Source of the DNA: Chloroflexota bacterium
GTDB lineage: Bacteria > Chloroflexota > Dehalococcoidia > Lucifugimonadales > JACPQL01
Length of the DNA: 64,000 bases
Assembly: GCA_016190445.1 (NCBI GenBank)
Contig: JACPQL010000044.1
Coordinates: 1-64,000, forward strand
Direction of reading: 5' to 3'
Part shown: positions 1 through 7,944 of the stretch, piece after piece
Numbering within the stretch: position 1 is the first letter of the stretch
How the letters are laid out: each line of letters starts with the position of its first letter
Notes under the pieces: model-generated
The model's input: the letters and a program-made list of their open reading frames with translations, nothing else
Told to the model about the DNA's origin: nothing
The model's database searches: none
Position numbers and translations under genes: made by a program

Positions 1-162
1 CGAGGCGTCCATCGCAGCACCCGGGAACTGGAGCAGGCCATCCTTGATTACGTCCAGGCGACCAATGCCCAACCTAAGCCCTTCCAATGGACGAAAACGG
101 CTGACCAGATACTCACCACCTTAGCCCAATTTTGTGAGCGACCTCTTGACTCAGGACACTAG
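1..162 (+). CDS. IS630-family transposase, C-terminal fragment
   Basis: The window opens inside a reading frame that ends at a TAG at 160-162. The 53 visible residues include PFQWTKTADQIL and a final LDSGH, which match the C-terminal end of IS630/Tc1-type DDE transposases (WTK-AD-I motif near the end). The catalytic DDE residues lie upstream of the window. The stop codon is the first TAG of the inverted repeat of the adjoining MITE (159-311), so the transposase end and the MITE are directly linked. The family call rests on the C-terminal motif only. Confidence 0.75.
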   Translation, partial: RGVHRSTRELEQAILDYVQATNAQPKPFQWTKTADQILTTLAQFCERPLDSGH

Positions 163-311
163 AGGCTGTTCGGAATACCTCACCCCCTGTATCCCCCTCT
201 CCTTTGGCAAAGGAGAGGGGGAAAAGAATGAATCTGGGGGACACCCCAGACCCCGGCAGGGGGCAAGCCCCCTGCACCCCCAGCATGTCCACACGGCCAA
301 ACAGCCTCTAG
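159..311. mobile_element. IS630-type MITE, copy A1
   Basis: A 153-bp element with near-perfect 15-bp terminal inverted repeats: CTAGAGGCTGTTCGG at 159-173 and its complement CCAAACAGCCTCTAG at 297-311 (one mismatch). Both ends contain CTAG, consistent with TA target duplication as in IS630/Tc1 elements. The interior has a hairpin CCCCCTCTCC/GGAGAGGGGG and a second hairpin around 256-276. The left TAG is the stop of the transposase and the right one, read on the minus strand, is the stop of the aminotransferase. Confidence 0.75.
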
Positions 312-1225
312 CCACGCATCCCGGCGAACCGCAGCGCCTGGTCTACGATGTCCAGCCCCACCCGCTCGCTGTAGGCGGCAAGGAGATGCCTGGTCACGGG
401 GCCCGGTATCTCATCGCCTATGTGCCGACCATCCACCTGGCTCACCGGGCTGATGCCAGGACTGGTGCGAGTGAAAAAGACCTCGTCGGCGGTGTACAGA
501 TCGTAGGGCTGGAGGTCCTCCTCGGCCAGCGGTATCCCTAGCTGGCGCGCCAGGGTCATCACGAAGCCGCGAGTGATGCCCTGGAGGACGCTGCGGTCAG
601 TGGGCGTCTTGAGCACGCCACCCGATACCAGGAAGACGTTGTAGCCCCTGCCCTCGGTGACGTTGCCATCCCGGTCCAGGAGGAGGGGCATACCCTGCGG
701 GTCCACGTCCCTGGCCTCCAGGTCGGCCAGGACGAAGTTCAGCCGGCTCTGGTGCTTCACCTTGGGCTCCACCACGTCGCTGGTGTAGCTGCGCGTCCTG
801 ACGATGATGGCGTGGGCGCCCTCCACGTACAGGCGGGCGAACACCTCGAAGGCCACAGGCTCGACGTTCACGCAGACCGTGGGGGAGGCAACCTTGTGGA
901 TGTCGCCGCCATGGGTGGTCCCCCTGGTGACAAACTGGGTGATCCTGAAGTCGCCCACCTCCGCCCTGTAATGTTCATTACGGCGCACCGCGTCGTAGCT
1001 GATCTCCGTCATCTCCTGGAGCGACAGCCCGGGGTCAAGGCGGAGGTACTTGAGAGACCTGTACAACCTATCAACGTGCTCCCCCAGAAGGAAAGGCTTG
1101 CCGTTGAACGTCCGCGCCATGTCGAACACCACGTCGCTCATGGTGAACCCGCGGTCGTGTGGATGGATCATGACACGGCTGAACGGTACCCACTCCCCGT
1201 TGAAGTATGCCATGTAATCACGCAT
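308..1225 (-). CDS. Class IV (branched-chain/D-amino acid type) aminotransferase
   Basis: A fold-type IV PLP-dependent aminotransferase of 305 residues, close to the usual length of branched-chain aminotransferases. The Schiff-base lysine is probably Lys157 in the motif PKVKHQSRLNF, followed by the phosphate-binding TEGRGYNVF segment and the LQGITR motif near the C terminus. I chose ATG at 1225 because GGGAGGGG lies 5 nt upstream; an 18-residue in-frame extension exists but has no such site. Substrate cannot be read from sequence: a branched-chain, D-alanine or (R)-amine type are all possible. The stop TAG lies within the MITE end at 308-311. Confidence 0.85.
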   Translation of the reverse strand: MRDYMAYFNGEWVPFSRVMIHPHDRGFTMSDVVFDMARTFNGKPFLLGEHVDRLYRSLKYLRLDPGLSLQEMTEISYDAVRRNEHYRAEVGDFRITQFVTRGTTHGGDIHKVASPTVCVNVEPVAFEVFARLYVEGAHAIIVRTRSYTSDVVEPKVKHQSRLNFVLADLEARDVDPQGMPLLLDRDGNVTEGRGYNVFLVSGGVLKTPTDRSVLQGITRGFVMTLARQLGIPLAEEDLQPYDLYTADEVFFTRTSPGISPVSQVDGRHIGDEIPGPVTRHLLAAYSERVGLDIVDQALRFAGMRG

Positions 1226-1397
1226 GTTGCCCCTCCCTAGCCCTCGGTGCGAGACCACTAACACCTCTAGCGTAGCCACACGTCGGGGGGACAGTCAAGC
1301 GACAAGGGGCTGTCTGGGCCTTTTAATGCCTCAAGAAACACACATCCCATGTTGCACGGGTCCGCCTCAACCCGTCAACACTTGAGGCACTTGGCAC

Positions 1398-2288
1398 TCA
1401 TTCGCGGCACCTCAGACCCTTCACGCTCACTATGCCTAACTCTCTGTCATGCGATCTGCCCGATTCAAAGCTTGTGAAACCTGCTCGTATGATGTCCGTC
1501 CTTGTGGCGTCATGATAGACGCTGAGAATCCCCGTCAACAGAAACTGCAATCCCAGATGCTCCTCGTCCTCTTTGTGCTTTACCAGAACATACCGTGCAG
1601 ATTGAATGCTTTCAGCATCTGGCTCAGGCCTTGCCTTGAACACTGTGAACGCATCTATCACGACGGTCTGGCCAACTAAACTATCAAACGACTGATGCTC
1701 CCCACAATCCTTAATGCCGTTGAAGATGTCGTCCGCCCACGTTTCCACCGAACCATCTTCTCTAGAGAAACCAAACAAAGAGATATTTGGCCCTCGGACC
1801 CATTCTTCCTTCACGTTTTTGTAACGGCATAACCGCACAACGTTGGACAGAGCCTCGAGTTCTTTCGGGAGTTCCTGCCTATACAGTGTCTTCTTCACAG
1901 AGATCACCGCAACAACGCCTTCCGGAGGTACAACTACAAACTCCTCGAATTGCACATACATAGGGAAGTGCGCAACATCGTAAACAATAACGTCCAGTTG
2001 TGGAGAGTGTTCATCACCGGAGGGTAGTCTACCCTTGTTGCCGGATCCGACCTTGGTTGCAGGCCTCAAAACAAAGCCTGAGAAAGCCTTAAGTTCTCTA
2101 GGCAGATGTTTGTCTAGGAAAGACCGAAGGAGACTCTCAACATATCGCCCTTCTTCTCCTGAGTGCGTTGAACCCTTTCGGTCTTTCGCAGGCAAGAGGG
2201 TTTCGACATTCCGATAGGCATCCAGCAATGCCTTGGCTTCTGCTCTGAAGAACCGCCTGACCGGTTTACCGCTGTGAGGGTATGGCAT
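1398..2288 (-). CDS. DUF6602-like predicted nuclease-fold protein
   Basis: A 296-residue cytoplasmic protein resembling the DUF6602 family, found in accessory regions. The central segment PQLDVIVYD (about residue 98) followed by PPEGVVAVISVKKTL (about residues 120-135) has the D-(x)n-(E)xK arrangement of PD-(D/E)XK-type nucleases, so a nuclease-like fold is plausible; activity is not shown. Base composition is clearly lower in GC than its neighbours and the gene stands alone between repeat-free gaps, which suggests horizontal acquisition. The family assignment is from memory of the N-terminal and central motifs, so moderately sure. Confidence 0.6.
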   Translation of the reverse strand: MPYPHSGKPVRRFFRAEAKALLDAYRNVETLLPAKDRKGSTHSGEEGRYVESLLRSFLDKHLPRELKAFSGFVLRPATKVGSGNKGRLPSGDEHSPQLDVIVYDVAHFPMYVQFEEFVVVPPEGVVAVISVKKTLYRQELPKELEALSNVVRLCRYKNVKEEWVRGPNISLFGFSREDGSVETWADDIFNGIKDCGEHQSFDSLVGQTVVIDAFTVFKARPEPDAESIQSARYVLVKHKEDEEHLGLQFLLTGILSVYHDATRTDIIRAGFTSFESGRSHDRELGIVSVKGLRCRE

Positions 2289-2445
2289 CAGGTTGTCGCT
2301 CTCGCTAGTTCTATGTAAGGCCTATCGGAGCAAGTAACCAAGTTGGGATATACGTTGAGCCTACCTAACGCACACCTTGCCAAATAGTCACGTCCACGCC
2401 CACACCTCGCTCACGGGCGCCTCGCACAGCCCAGTCGCCTCTCAC

Positions 2446-3855
2446 TCACCCCCCCACCTCTGGCCGCCGGGTATGCCAGTCGGTGGCCTGCTCGTAGGCG
2501 TGGGCCAGCCGCAGCACCACGTCGTCGGCGAAGGGGCGCCCCGCGATCTGGAGCCCCAGGGGCAGGCCGTCCCTGCTGAAGCCGCACGGCACCGAGATGG
2601 CGGGAGCGCCGCAATCGTTAAAGGGGCGCGTGTACCGGCTGAGCTCGCCATAGGACGCCACGTCCTTCGTATCTATGCGGGGTGCCGGCACGGGGCATGA
2701 TGGAGTCACCAGCAGGTCCACCTGCTGGAAGGCTTTTGCCACGTCCCGGCAGAACACTGTGCGCGCCCTCTGGCAGAGCATGTACTCCGAGGGGCGCACC
2801 AGTGTGGCCAGGTCCAGCCGGGTCACCGCCGTCTTGCCATACAGCTCCCGGTAGCGTGGGTAATAAGGCCGATGGGCCGCGACCGCCTCGGAGAAGGATA
2901 TGACCGGGTGGAAGCGGCTCACCTGGCCTATGGTGGGGACGGAGACCTCCTCAACGGAGCAGCCCAGCCCCTCCAGGACCCTCAGCGCCTGCCGGAAGGC
3001 GGCGTCCACGTCGGGGTCGTTCTTGTAGGCGCCCAGCTCTCGGATGAGGCCCAGGCGCAATCCCTTGATCTCACCGTTCAGGCCAGCGCGGTAGTCGGGG
3101 ACGCGCCTTCGGGCCACGGTGGTGGAGAGGTCGTGAGGGTCAGGGCCCACCATGGCCTGGAGCAGGATGACGGCGTCCTCCACGGTGCGGGTCATGGGGC
3201 CCACGTGGTCCATTGTCCAGGAGAGGGGCATGACCCCCATGCGGCTCACCAGCCCGAAGGTCTGCTTGAACCCCACGATGCCGCACAGGCAAGCCGGGAT
3301 GCGCACCGAGCCGCCAGTGTCGGTGCCCAGGGCCGCCATGGCCGTGCCCGCGGCAACGGCGGCGCCGGAGCCGCTGCTGGAGCCGCCCGTCAGGTGCGCG
3401 GCGTTCCAGGGATTGCGTGCCGGACCGAAGCAGGAATCGGTGCCCGTGCCCCCCATGGCAAACTCCTGGAGGTGGGTCTTCCCCAGGATGATCGCTCCGG
3501 CCTTCTTGAGCCTGGTCACCACCGTGGCGTCGTAGTCGGGAACGTGGTCCGCCAGCACCCTGGAGCCGCAGGTGGTGAGAACACCCTTCGTCCAGATGAG
3601 GTCCTTCAGGCTGACAGGGATGCCTTGCAGGGCACCCCGGCGCCGCCTTCGGGCCGCACCCCCATCGTTCCGGCGCGCCTCCGCCACCGCGGAGTCGGCC
3701 ATGATGGTGATGTAGGAGTTGAGACGAGGGTTGAGCCTCTGGGCCCGCTCAAGGAGGGCCCCTGCCAGCTCCCCGGAAGAGATCTCCCGCCGCTCCATCA
3801 GGCGGGACGCCTCGGCCACCGTCATGAAGGCAAACTCTGCCGATGGCGCGGCCAC
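2446..3855 (-). CDS. Amidase signature family protein (GatA-like)
   Basis: A 469-residue amidase-signature enzyme that hydrolyses or transfers an amide. The catalytic triad is visible: Lys84 in GIPVSLKDL, the cis-Ser in TGGSSSGSG (159-161), and the nucleophile Ser183 in GTDTGGSVRIP. It starts 4 nt after a small GatC-like gene on the same strand, so the two are co-transcribed. No gatB is nearby, and no glutamine-amidotransferase partner is seen, so it may be a stand-alone amidase or the A subunit of an Asp/Glu-tRNA amidotransferase whose B subunit lies elsewhere. The alternate strand reading frame here is a shadow. Confidence 0.88.
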   Translation of the reverse strand: MAAPSAEFAFMTVAEASRLMERREISSGELAGALLERAQRLNPRLNSYITIMADSAVAEARRNDGGAARRRRRGALQGIPVSLKDLIWTKGVLTTCGSRVLADHVPDYDATVVTRLKKAGAIILGKTHLQEFAMGGTGTDSCFGPARNPWNAAHLTGGSSSGSGAAVAAGTAMAALGTDTGGSVRIPACLCGIVGFKQTFGLVSRMGVMPLSWTMDHVGPMTRTVEDAVILLQAMVGPDPHDLSTTVARRRVPDYRAGLNGEIKGLRLGLIRELGAYKNDPDVDAAFRQALRVLEGLGCSVEEVSVPTIGQVSRFHPVISFSEAVAAHRPYYPRYRELYGKTAVTRLDLATLVRPSEYMLCQRARTVFCRDVAKAFQQVDLLVTPSCPVPAPRIDTKDVASYGELSRYTRPFNDCGAPAISVPCGFSRDGLPLGLQIAGRPFADDVVLRLAHAYEQATDWHTRRPEVGG

Positions 3856-3859
3856 GGCC

Positions 3860-4066
3860 CTACTCCTGCACCGGCGACTGGAGGGGCTGAAAGATGAAGG
3901 CCGGCTCCACCTCGGTCAGGTCCATCTCCCTCTCCATGGCGTCCAGGTCGTCCAGGACCGTCTGGAGTTGAGGGACCAACTCATCGGCTCGCTGGTCAGA
4001 GAGATCCAGCCCAGCGAGCAGGGCCGCCTGCTGGATGCTGTCGCGGGTCACCTTGTGCTGAGACAT
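3860..4066 (-). CDS. GatC-like amidotransferase subunit
   Basis: A 68-residue protein with the GatC pattern: an N-terminal helix beginning MSQHKVTRDSIQQAA, an LDLSDQRADEL turn, and a DLTEVEPAF segment equivalent to the 'D-L-VEP' motif that wraps the A subunit. ATG at 4066 is preceded by GGAAGGAGG at a 6-nt spacing; the ATG two codons upstream touches the ribosome site and is unlikely. It directly precedes the amidase gene. It is shorter than typical GatC (about 95 residues). Confidence 0.75.
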   Translation of the reverse strand: MSQHKVTRDSIQQAALLAGLDLSDQRADELVPQLQTVLDDLDAMEREMDLTEVEPAFIFQPLQSPVQE

Positions 4067-4117
4067 GGGCATCCTCCTTCCCTGTTGGGTCAGGCCCAGT
4101 GATGGCACTCTTCGCAC

Positions 4118-4304
4118 ACATCCTGGCTTTGTTGACATCCCTCCGTGCGCATCCCCTCCGCACCCCAACCCTCATCCCCTTGGTCCCCTTCTCCCTTGGC
4201 AAGGGAGAAGGGGAGATTACAATTCCCTGGGGACACCCCAGACCCCGGCAGGGGGCGAAGCCCCCTGCACCCCCAAGACGTCTAGCAGAGCCAAGTAACA
4301 TCTA
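4118..4304. mobile_element. IS630-type MITE, copy A4
   Basis: Shares with copy A1 the block CCCCAGACCCCGGCAGGGGG, the hairpin GGGGGCGAAGCCCCC, and a Cys-Thr-rich pyrimidine hairpin CCCCTTCTCCC/GGGAGAAGGGG near 4187-4216. The right end, read on the minus strand, begins TAGATGTTACTTGG and aligns with TAGAGGCTGTTTGG of copy A1. That TAG (4302-4304) is the stop codon of pyruvate kinase. The left end is degenerate, so its boundary is approximate. Confidence 0.55.
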
Positions 4305-5729
4305 CGGCGGGCCCTCCGGTGCTCCGGCCAGGTAGTCCTTCAGGTTCAGGACCTGGATGGTGCTGGTGGTACCTGAGACTCCGGTGAGAAAGCCGTGGAC
4401 TATGGTCACCGTGTCCACGGGCGAGACCTGGCCGGAGTCCACCGCAGCCTTGACCACCATGGAGACCAGCCTTGGAATGTCTCTCTCCGCTGGGATCACA
4501 GAGACAGGCACCAGGCCCCACCCAAGGCACACCCTTCTCAGAATGGCCTCGTCGTGGGAGAACACAAGAATGTCGGTGCTTGGCCGGAAGCGGGAGACCT
4601 CGAATGCGGCCCTGCCGGTGCTGGTGACCACCATGGGATGCGAGTCCAGCGACTTGACCAGAGAGGCCGCCGCGCCCGCGATGGCCTGGGTCCGGTCCCG
4701 GGCAGGCAAGGGCTTGTAGTAGGGGTATATCTTCTCCGACTCTTCGATGGTGGCGCGGGCCACCCTCACCGCCTCCACCGGGTACTCGCCGATGGCGGTC
4801 TCGTCGGACAGAAGGATGGCATCGCAACCATCCAGGACGGCGGTGCAGATGTCGGAGACCTCAGCCCTGGTGGGCACCGGGGTGACCATCATTGAGCGGA
4901 GCATCTGGGTAGCGATGATGGAGGGCCTGCCCACGTCGTTGGCCTTGGCCACGATCTGCTTCTGTACCACCGGCAGCGTGGCCATGGGGAGCTCCACTCC
5001 CAGGTCCCCCCGGGCCACCATGACTGCCTCCGCCTCCTTCACTATGGCATCCAGGTTCTCAATGGCCTCAGGTCTCTCCAGCTTTGCCACTATGGGTATC
5101 TCCCCACCGCACTGGCCCACGTAGTCCCTCACCTCCCGCACCTCGTCGGCCCTGCGCACGAAGGAGATGGCCAGCCAGTCCACCTCATGCTCCACCCCAA
5201 ACCTTATAGCCGCTCGCTCACGCTCCGTAACAAGAGGCTGGTCCAGGTCCACTCCCGGCACGTTGACCCCCTTGAGAGAGGAGACAATGCCGCCTCGGGT
5301 CACCCTGGTCCTCACCGCCGGGCCGGGAGCTTCGGTCACCTCCAGGCTGATGGTGCCGTCAGCTATGAAGACCCGGCTGCCTGGCCGGAGGCGGCGCATC
5401 ACCTCCGGGTGGGGGAAAGGGAGGGCGTCTCGCCGGTGGGAGCTGGGCTCGGGGACCAGGTCTATGGTCTCCCCCACGTTGATCCTGAAGTTGCCCCTGA
5501 CCCGGCCCAGACGGAGCTTGGCGCCGCCCAGGTCCTCCATGATGGCCACGAAGCGCCCCCCGTCCTGGCGGAGACGGCGAAGGACGTCTATGACCTCCCC
5601 GTGCTCTTGGAGGGTCCCGTGGGAGACGTTGAGGCGGGCCGCGTCCATGCCCGCCTCAACAAGCTGCTCCAGGACGGCCGGGTCCTGGGAGGCGGGGCCT
5701 ATGGTGGCAATGATCTTGGTCTTGCGCAA
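4302..5729 (-). CDS. pyk: Pyruvate kinase
   Basis: Converts phosphoenolpyruvate and ADP to pyruvate and ATP, last step of glycolysis. The 475-residue protein begins with KTKIIATIGPAS, has the B domain near residues 70-160, the Mg/PEP-binding MVARGDLGVELP segment, and the RPSIIATQMLRSM active-site motif. A TTG at 5729 is taken as start because GGAG lies 7 nt upstream and KTKIIATIGPAS then follows two residues later; an ATG 42 nt upstream lacks a site and lies in a repeat. The C-terminal domain is complete. The stop codon sits in MITE A4 and the ribosome site abuts MITE A2. Confidence 0.95.
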   Translation of the reverse strand: MRKTKIIATIGPASQDPAVLEQLVEAGMDAARLNVSHGTLQEHGEVIDVLRRLRQDGGRFVAIMEDLGGAKLRLGRVRGNFRINVGETIDLVPEPSSHRRDALPFPHPEVMRRLRPGSRVFIADGTISLEVTEAPGPAVRTRVTRGGIVSSLKGVNVPGVDLDQPLVTERERAAIRFGVEHEVDWLAISFVRRADEVREVRDYVGQCGGEIPIVAKLERPEAIENLDAIVKEAEAVMVARGDLGVELPMATLPVVQKQIVAKANDVGRPSIIATQMLRSMMVTPVPTRAEVSDICTAVLDGCDAILLSDETAIGEYPVEAVRVARATIEESEKIYPYYKPLPARDRTQAIAGAAASLVKSLDSHPMVVTSTGRAAFEVSRFRPSTDILVFSHDEAILRRVCLGWGLVPVSVIPAERDIPRLVSMVVKAAVDSGQVSPVDTVTIVHGFLTGVSGTTSTIQVLNLKDYLAGAPEGPP

Positions 5730-5740
5730 GGGCTCACTCC

Positions 5741-5843
5741 TAGTAGGCCGCTGCAAAACTCCGTTTCGCAACGGGGTCTCCCCACCACCAGAGGGGCGGG
5801 GGTATCTGCCACAAAAGTCCGGGGACCTTTGCAGCAGTCTCTA
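5741..5843. mobile_element. IS630-type MITE, copy A2 (short)
   Basis: About 103 bp between two CTAG sites. The left end reads TAGTAGGCCGCTGCAAAAC; the right end on the minus strand reads TAGAGACTGCTGCAAAGG, sharing GCTGCAAA at the same offset. It lacks the long GC hairpin of copy A1. The right TAG is the stop of the DUF4387 gene; immediately left of the element on the minus strand, TAGGAG is the Shine-Dalgarno of pyruvate kinase. Confidence 0.5.
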
Positions 5844-6152
5844 GTCAGGCACCTCCAGGTCAACAAGGGGGGCATACTGCTGGCCGCCGTAGACGTCGCT
5901 GTCCCCCAGGTCACCCGAGGCGATGGGACGCGGAATGCTGATCTTGATGGCCAGGGCATTGTCCACGTGGTACAGGTCCACGTCCTCCTCACTGACATTG
6001 TACAACCTGGCCATGAGCGCCTTGCTCAGCACCCCCGAGTCCCGCGCTCGCCGGTAGAGGTCCGGGTCATCAAACATGATGTCAAAGGTGAGGGCGAAAG
6101 GGCCGGCGTTCTTGCTGCGTATGAGCTTGGTCATCTCAAAGAGCTTGGCCAC
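5841..6152 (-). CDS. DUF4387 domain protein
   Basis: A 103-residue soluble protein matching DUF4387, with the typical opening LFEMTKLIRSKNAGPF, FDIMFDDPDLY and the central YNVSEEDV/NALAIKISIPRP segments. DUF4387 proteins are regularly encoded next to AtuA-like (DUF1446) proteins, as here, with a 2-nt gap. In some bacteria the two are a fused or paired acyl-CoA-linked hydratase-like unit, but the reaction is not established. The stop TAG belongs to the end of MITE A2. Confidence 0.85.
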   Translation of the reverse strand: MAKLFEMTKLIRSKNAGPFALTFDIMFDDPDLYRRARDSGVLSKALMARLYNVSEEDVDLYHVDNALAIKISIPRPIASGDLGDSDVYGGQQYAPLVDLEVPD

Positions 6153-6154
6153 GG

Positions 6155-7528
6155 CTACACCTCCACCATCTCCATGGGAAACATCTCATATGGGGTGTCC
6201 GGCTCCACCACGTGGTTCAGGTTGAACCGGTACACCGCGCCCCTGTCCAGCACCGGGGGGCTATATGGGAAGGCCAGGCCGCTGATGAGGCCGTGCCACT
6301 CTGGCACGGGGAAGTGGAGGGCCAGGTGGTGGGCCGAGTCGGCGATGGCCCGGGCCAACTCCGCCGAGGAGGCCGTGATCTCGATGAACAGGCACACCTC
6401 ATGGGCGGGGGTCTTGACCGGCTCCAGGGGCCCCATGGTGCCGTTGAGGCCGTACACCCGGAAGCCCACCCGGTAGTCGTCGTCCATCTCCAGACCTCCG
6501 AAGGCGTCGCGGATGCGGCCCGCCAGGCGCTCCCTCATGCGGGCGAGCCAGTCGTCCAACTGGCGGATGATGATGGGGTCCCGGACGCCGCCGATGACCA
6601 CGCTCTGGTACCCCACCAGCTCCGCACCCTCCAGCTTCACAGTGTACCTCTTGGCGGGGACGAACTGGCTGCCCCGCACCCGGACGGCGCGGTCGCTCAC
6701 TGCCTCGTAGCGGGCCTTGGAGGTGTCCAGAGTGCCCGAGGACTCCACAAGGTAGAATGGGTCGGCGTTCTCGTAGAGAGTGTGGGAGGCCACGCTCTGG
6801 GGCGTGCACCAGTACTCCGGGTTGGGTGGCTCCACCACGAAGTGATCCTGGCGGACCCACGCCATCATGCAGTCGGGCGACTTGCGCACGGCCACCGAGG
6901 CCGCGCCGCACTCCAGGATCTTGGCGGCGTGCCACACGGGGCCCGGAGAGAACCCCTTGCGCACGGGCAGCGCCGCGAATATGGAGGTGTCGCTGGAGCG
7001 GCCCGCCAGCACCATGTCGGCCCCCTCGTCTAGGACGGCCCTGGCGAAGGGCTCAGCACCCATCATGCCCACGATGTGGGCGCTCCGGTCTATTATCTCC
7101 TCGCTGACGGACGGCGCGGGCCTGAGCGGCTTGATCCTCCCCTCCCGGAGCCTGCGCTTCAGGTACTCCTTGTCCTGCTCCGAGTGGATCACGGCCATGC
7201 GGAAGTGGAGCCCCTCATCGTAGGCTATCTCCTCCACGATCTCCCGCGTCCAGGCCAGGTTCAGGTCGCCACCGGCGGTGCCTGCCGAGCCTACGATGGC
7301 GGGCACCGCCTGGGAGCGGGCGGCCAGCAGCATGAGGCGCAGGTCGCGCTTGACCGCCGCCTTGGGGAACTGGCAGCCACCCCGGCCAAGGGCGTCGGGG
7401 CCGGGGTCGGAGGAGCCGGCGTCGCACCCCAGGAAATGGGGCTCCCATTCCATAGCCCGCGAGAGGGACGATTCCAGATACCCGGACCCTAACATGCCGC
7501 TGGGGGCCAGCACCCGAATCTCGTCCAC
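6155..7528 (-). CDS. AtuA-like (DUF1446) acyclic terpene utilisation family protein
   Basis: A 457-residue protein of the DUF1446/AtuA family. Family features visible are VLAPSGMLGSGY at the N terminus, GCDAGSSDPGP (about residues 34-44), IVGSAGTAGGD (about 79-89) and GADMVLAGRSSDTSIFA (about 168-184). AtuA of Pseudomonas is needed for citronellol/geraniol catabolism; family members occur broadly in organic-acid degradation clusters. It forms a two-gene operon with DUF4387. Neighbouring MmgE/PrpD, TcuA-like and MR/MLE genes support a role in catabolism of a branched or alicyclic carboxylate, which is an inference. Confidence 0.88.
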   Translation of the reverse strand: MDEIRVLAPSGMLGSGYLESSLSRAMEWEPHFLGCDAGSSDPGPDALGRGGCQFPKAAVKRDLRLMLLAARSQAVPAIVGSAGTAGGDLNLAWTREIVEEIAYDEGLHFRMAVIHSEQDKEYLKRRLREGRIKPLRPAPSVSEEIIDRSAHIVGMMGAEPFARAVLDEGADMVLAGRSSDTSIFAALPVRKGFSPGPVWHAAKILECGAASVAVRKSPDCMMAWVRQDHFVVEPPNPEYWCTPQSVASHTLYENADPFYLVESSGTLDTSKARYEAVSDRAVRVRGSQFVPAKRYTVKLEGAELVGYQSVVIGGVRDPIIIRQLDDWLARMRERLAGRIRDAFGGLEMDDDYRVGFRVYGLNGTMGPLEPVKTPAHEVCLFIEITASSAELARAIADSAHHLALHFPVPEWHGLISGLAFPYSPPVLDRGAVYRFNLNHVVEPDTPYEMFPMEMVEV

Positions 7529-7633
7529 GCCACACCTCCTCTTTTGCGTGTTCTGCGTGCGGGGTCCCAGTCGCCTGCCTTCTGCGTAGCGCCTTCAAGC
7601 CCTCGCCGCCGCAGCACCGACAGCCAACCGCGC

Positions 7634-7757
7634 TAGTACCAGGTTGCAAAAAAGCGCGTCATAATCGCCCGCTCGTGGTGAGCCTGTCGAACCATACGAG
7701 CGGGCGAGAGTTCCCGCTCATGTCCTTCGACAGGGCTCAGGATGAGCGGGAACTTCA
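7634..7757. repeat. Dispersed palindromic repeat R1 with MITE-like left end
   Basis: Starts TAGTACCAGGTTGCAAAAAAG and continues with the palindrome CGCTCGTGGTGAGCCTGTCG / TTCGACAGGGCTCAGGATGAG. A near-identical copy of the whole block lies at 12698-12815, and the palindromic core recurs at 15144-15211, 40187-40292 and inside 49726-49925. It occupies most of the 415-bp gap between 7529 and 7944; apart from a weak TAAAAT at 7905-7910, I see nothing else there. Confidence 0.8.
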
Positions 7758-7944
7758 GGCACCCCCTTGTGTACGCTGACTTACGAAAGCAAGTACTAGA
7801 CAGGGTTCACCCTACGCCCCGCCTCTCCTACAGCGGAGCATACGCCCCCCCTAGAGGGTGTGCAAGGGCCAGGTGGTCTTGTTTCCTCTGGCGACCCCGT
7901 AGGCTAAAATGGGCGCGGCCCAAAACTCCCCAGGAGGCAAAGCG

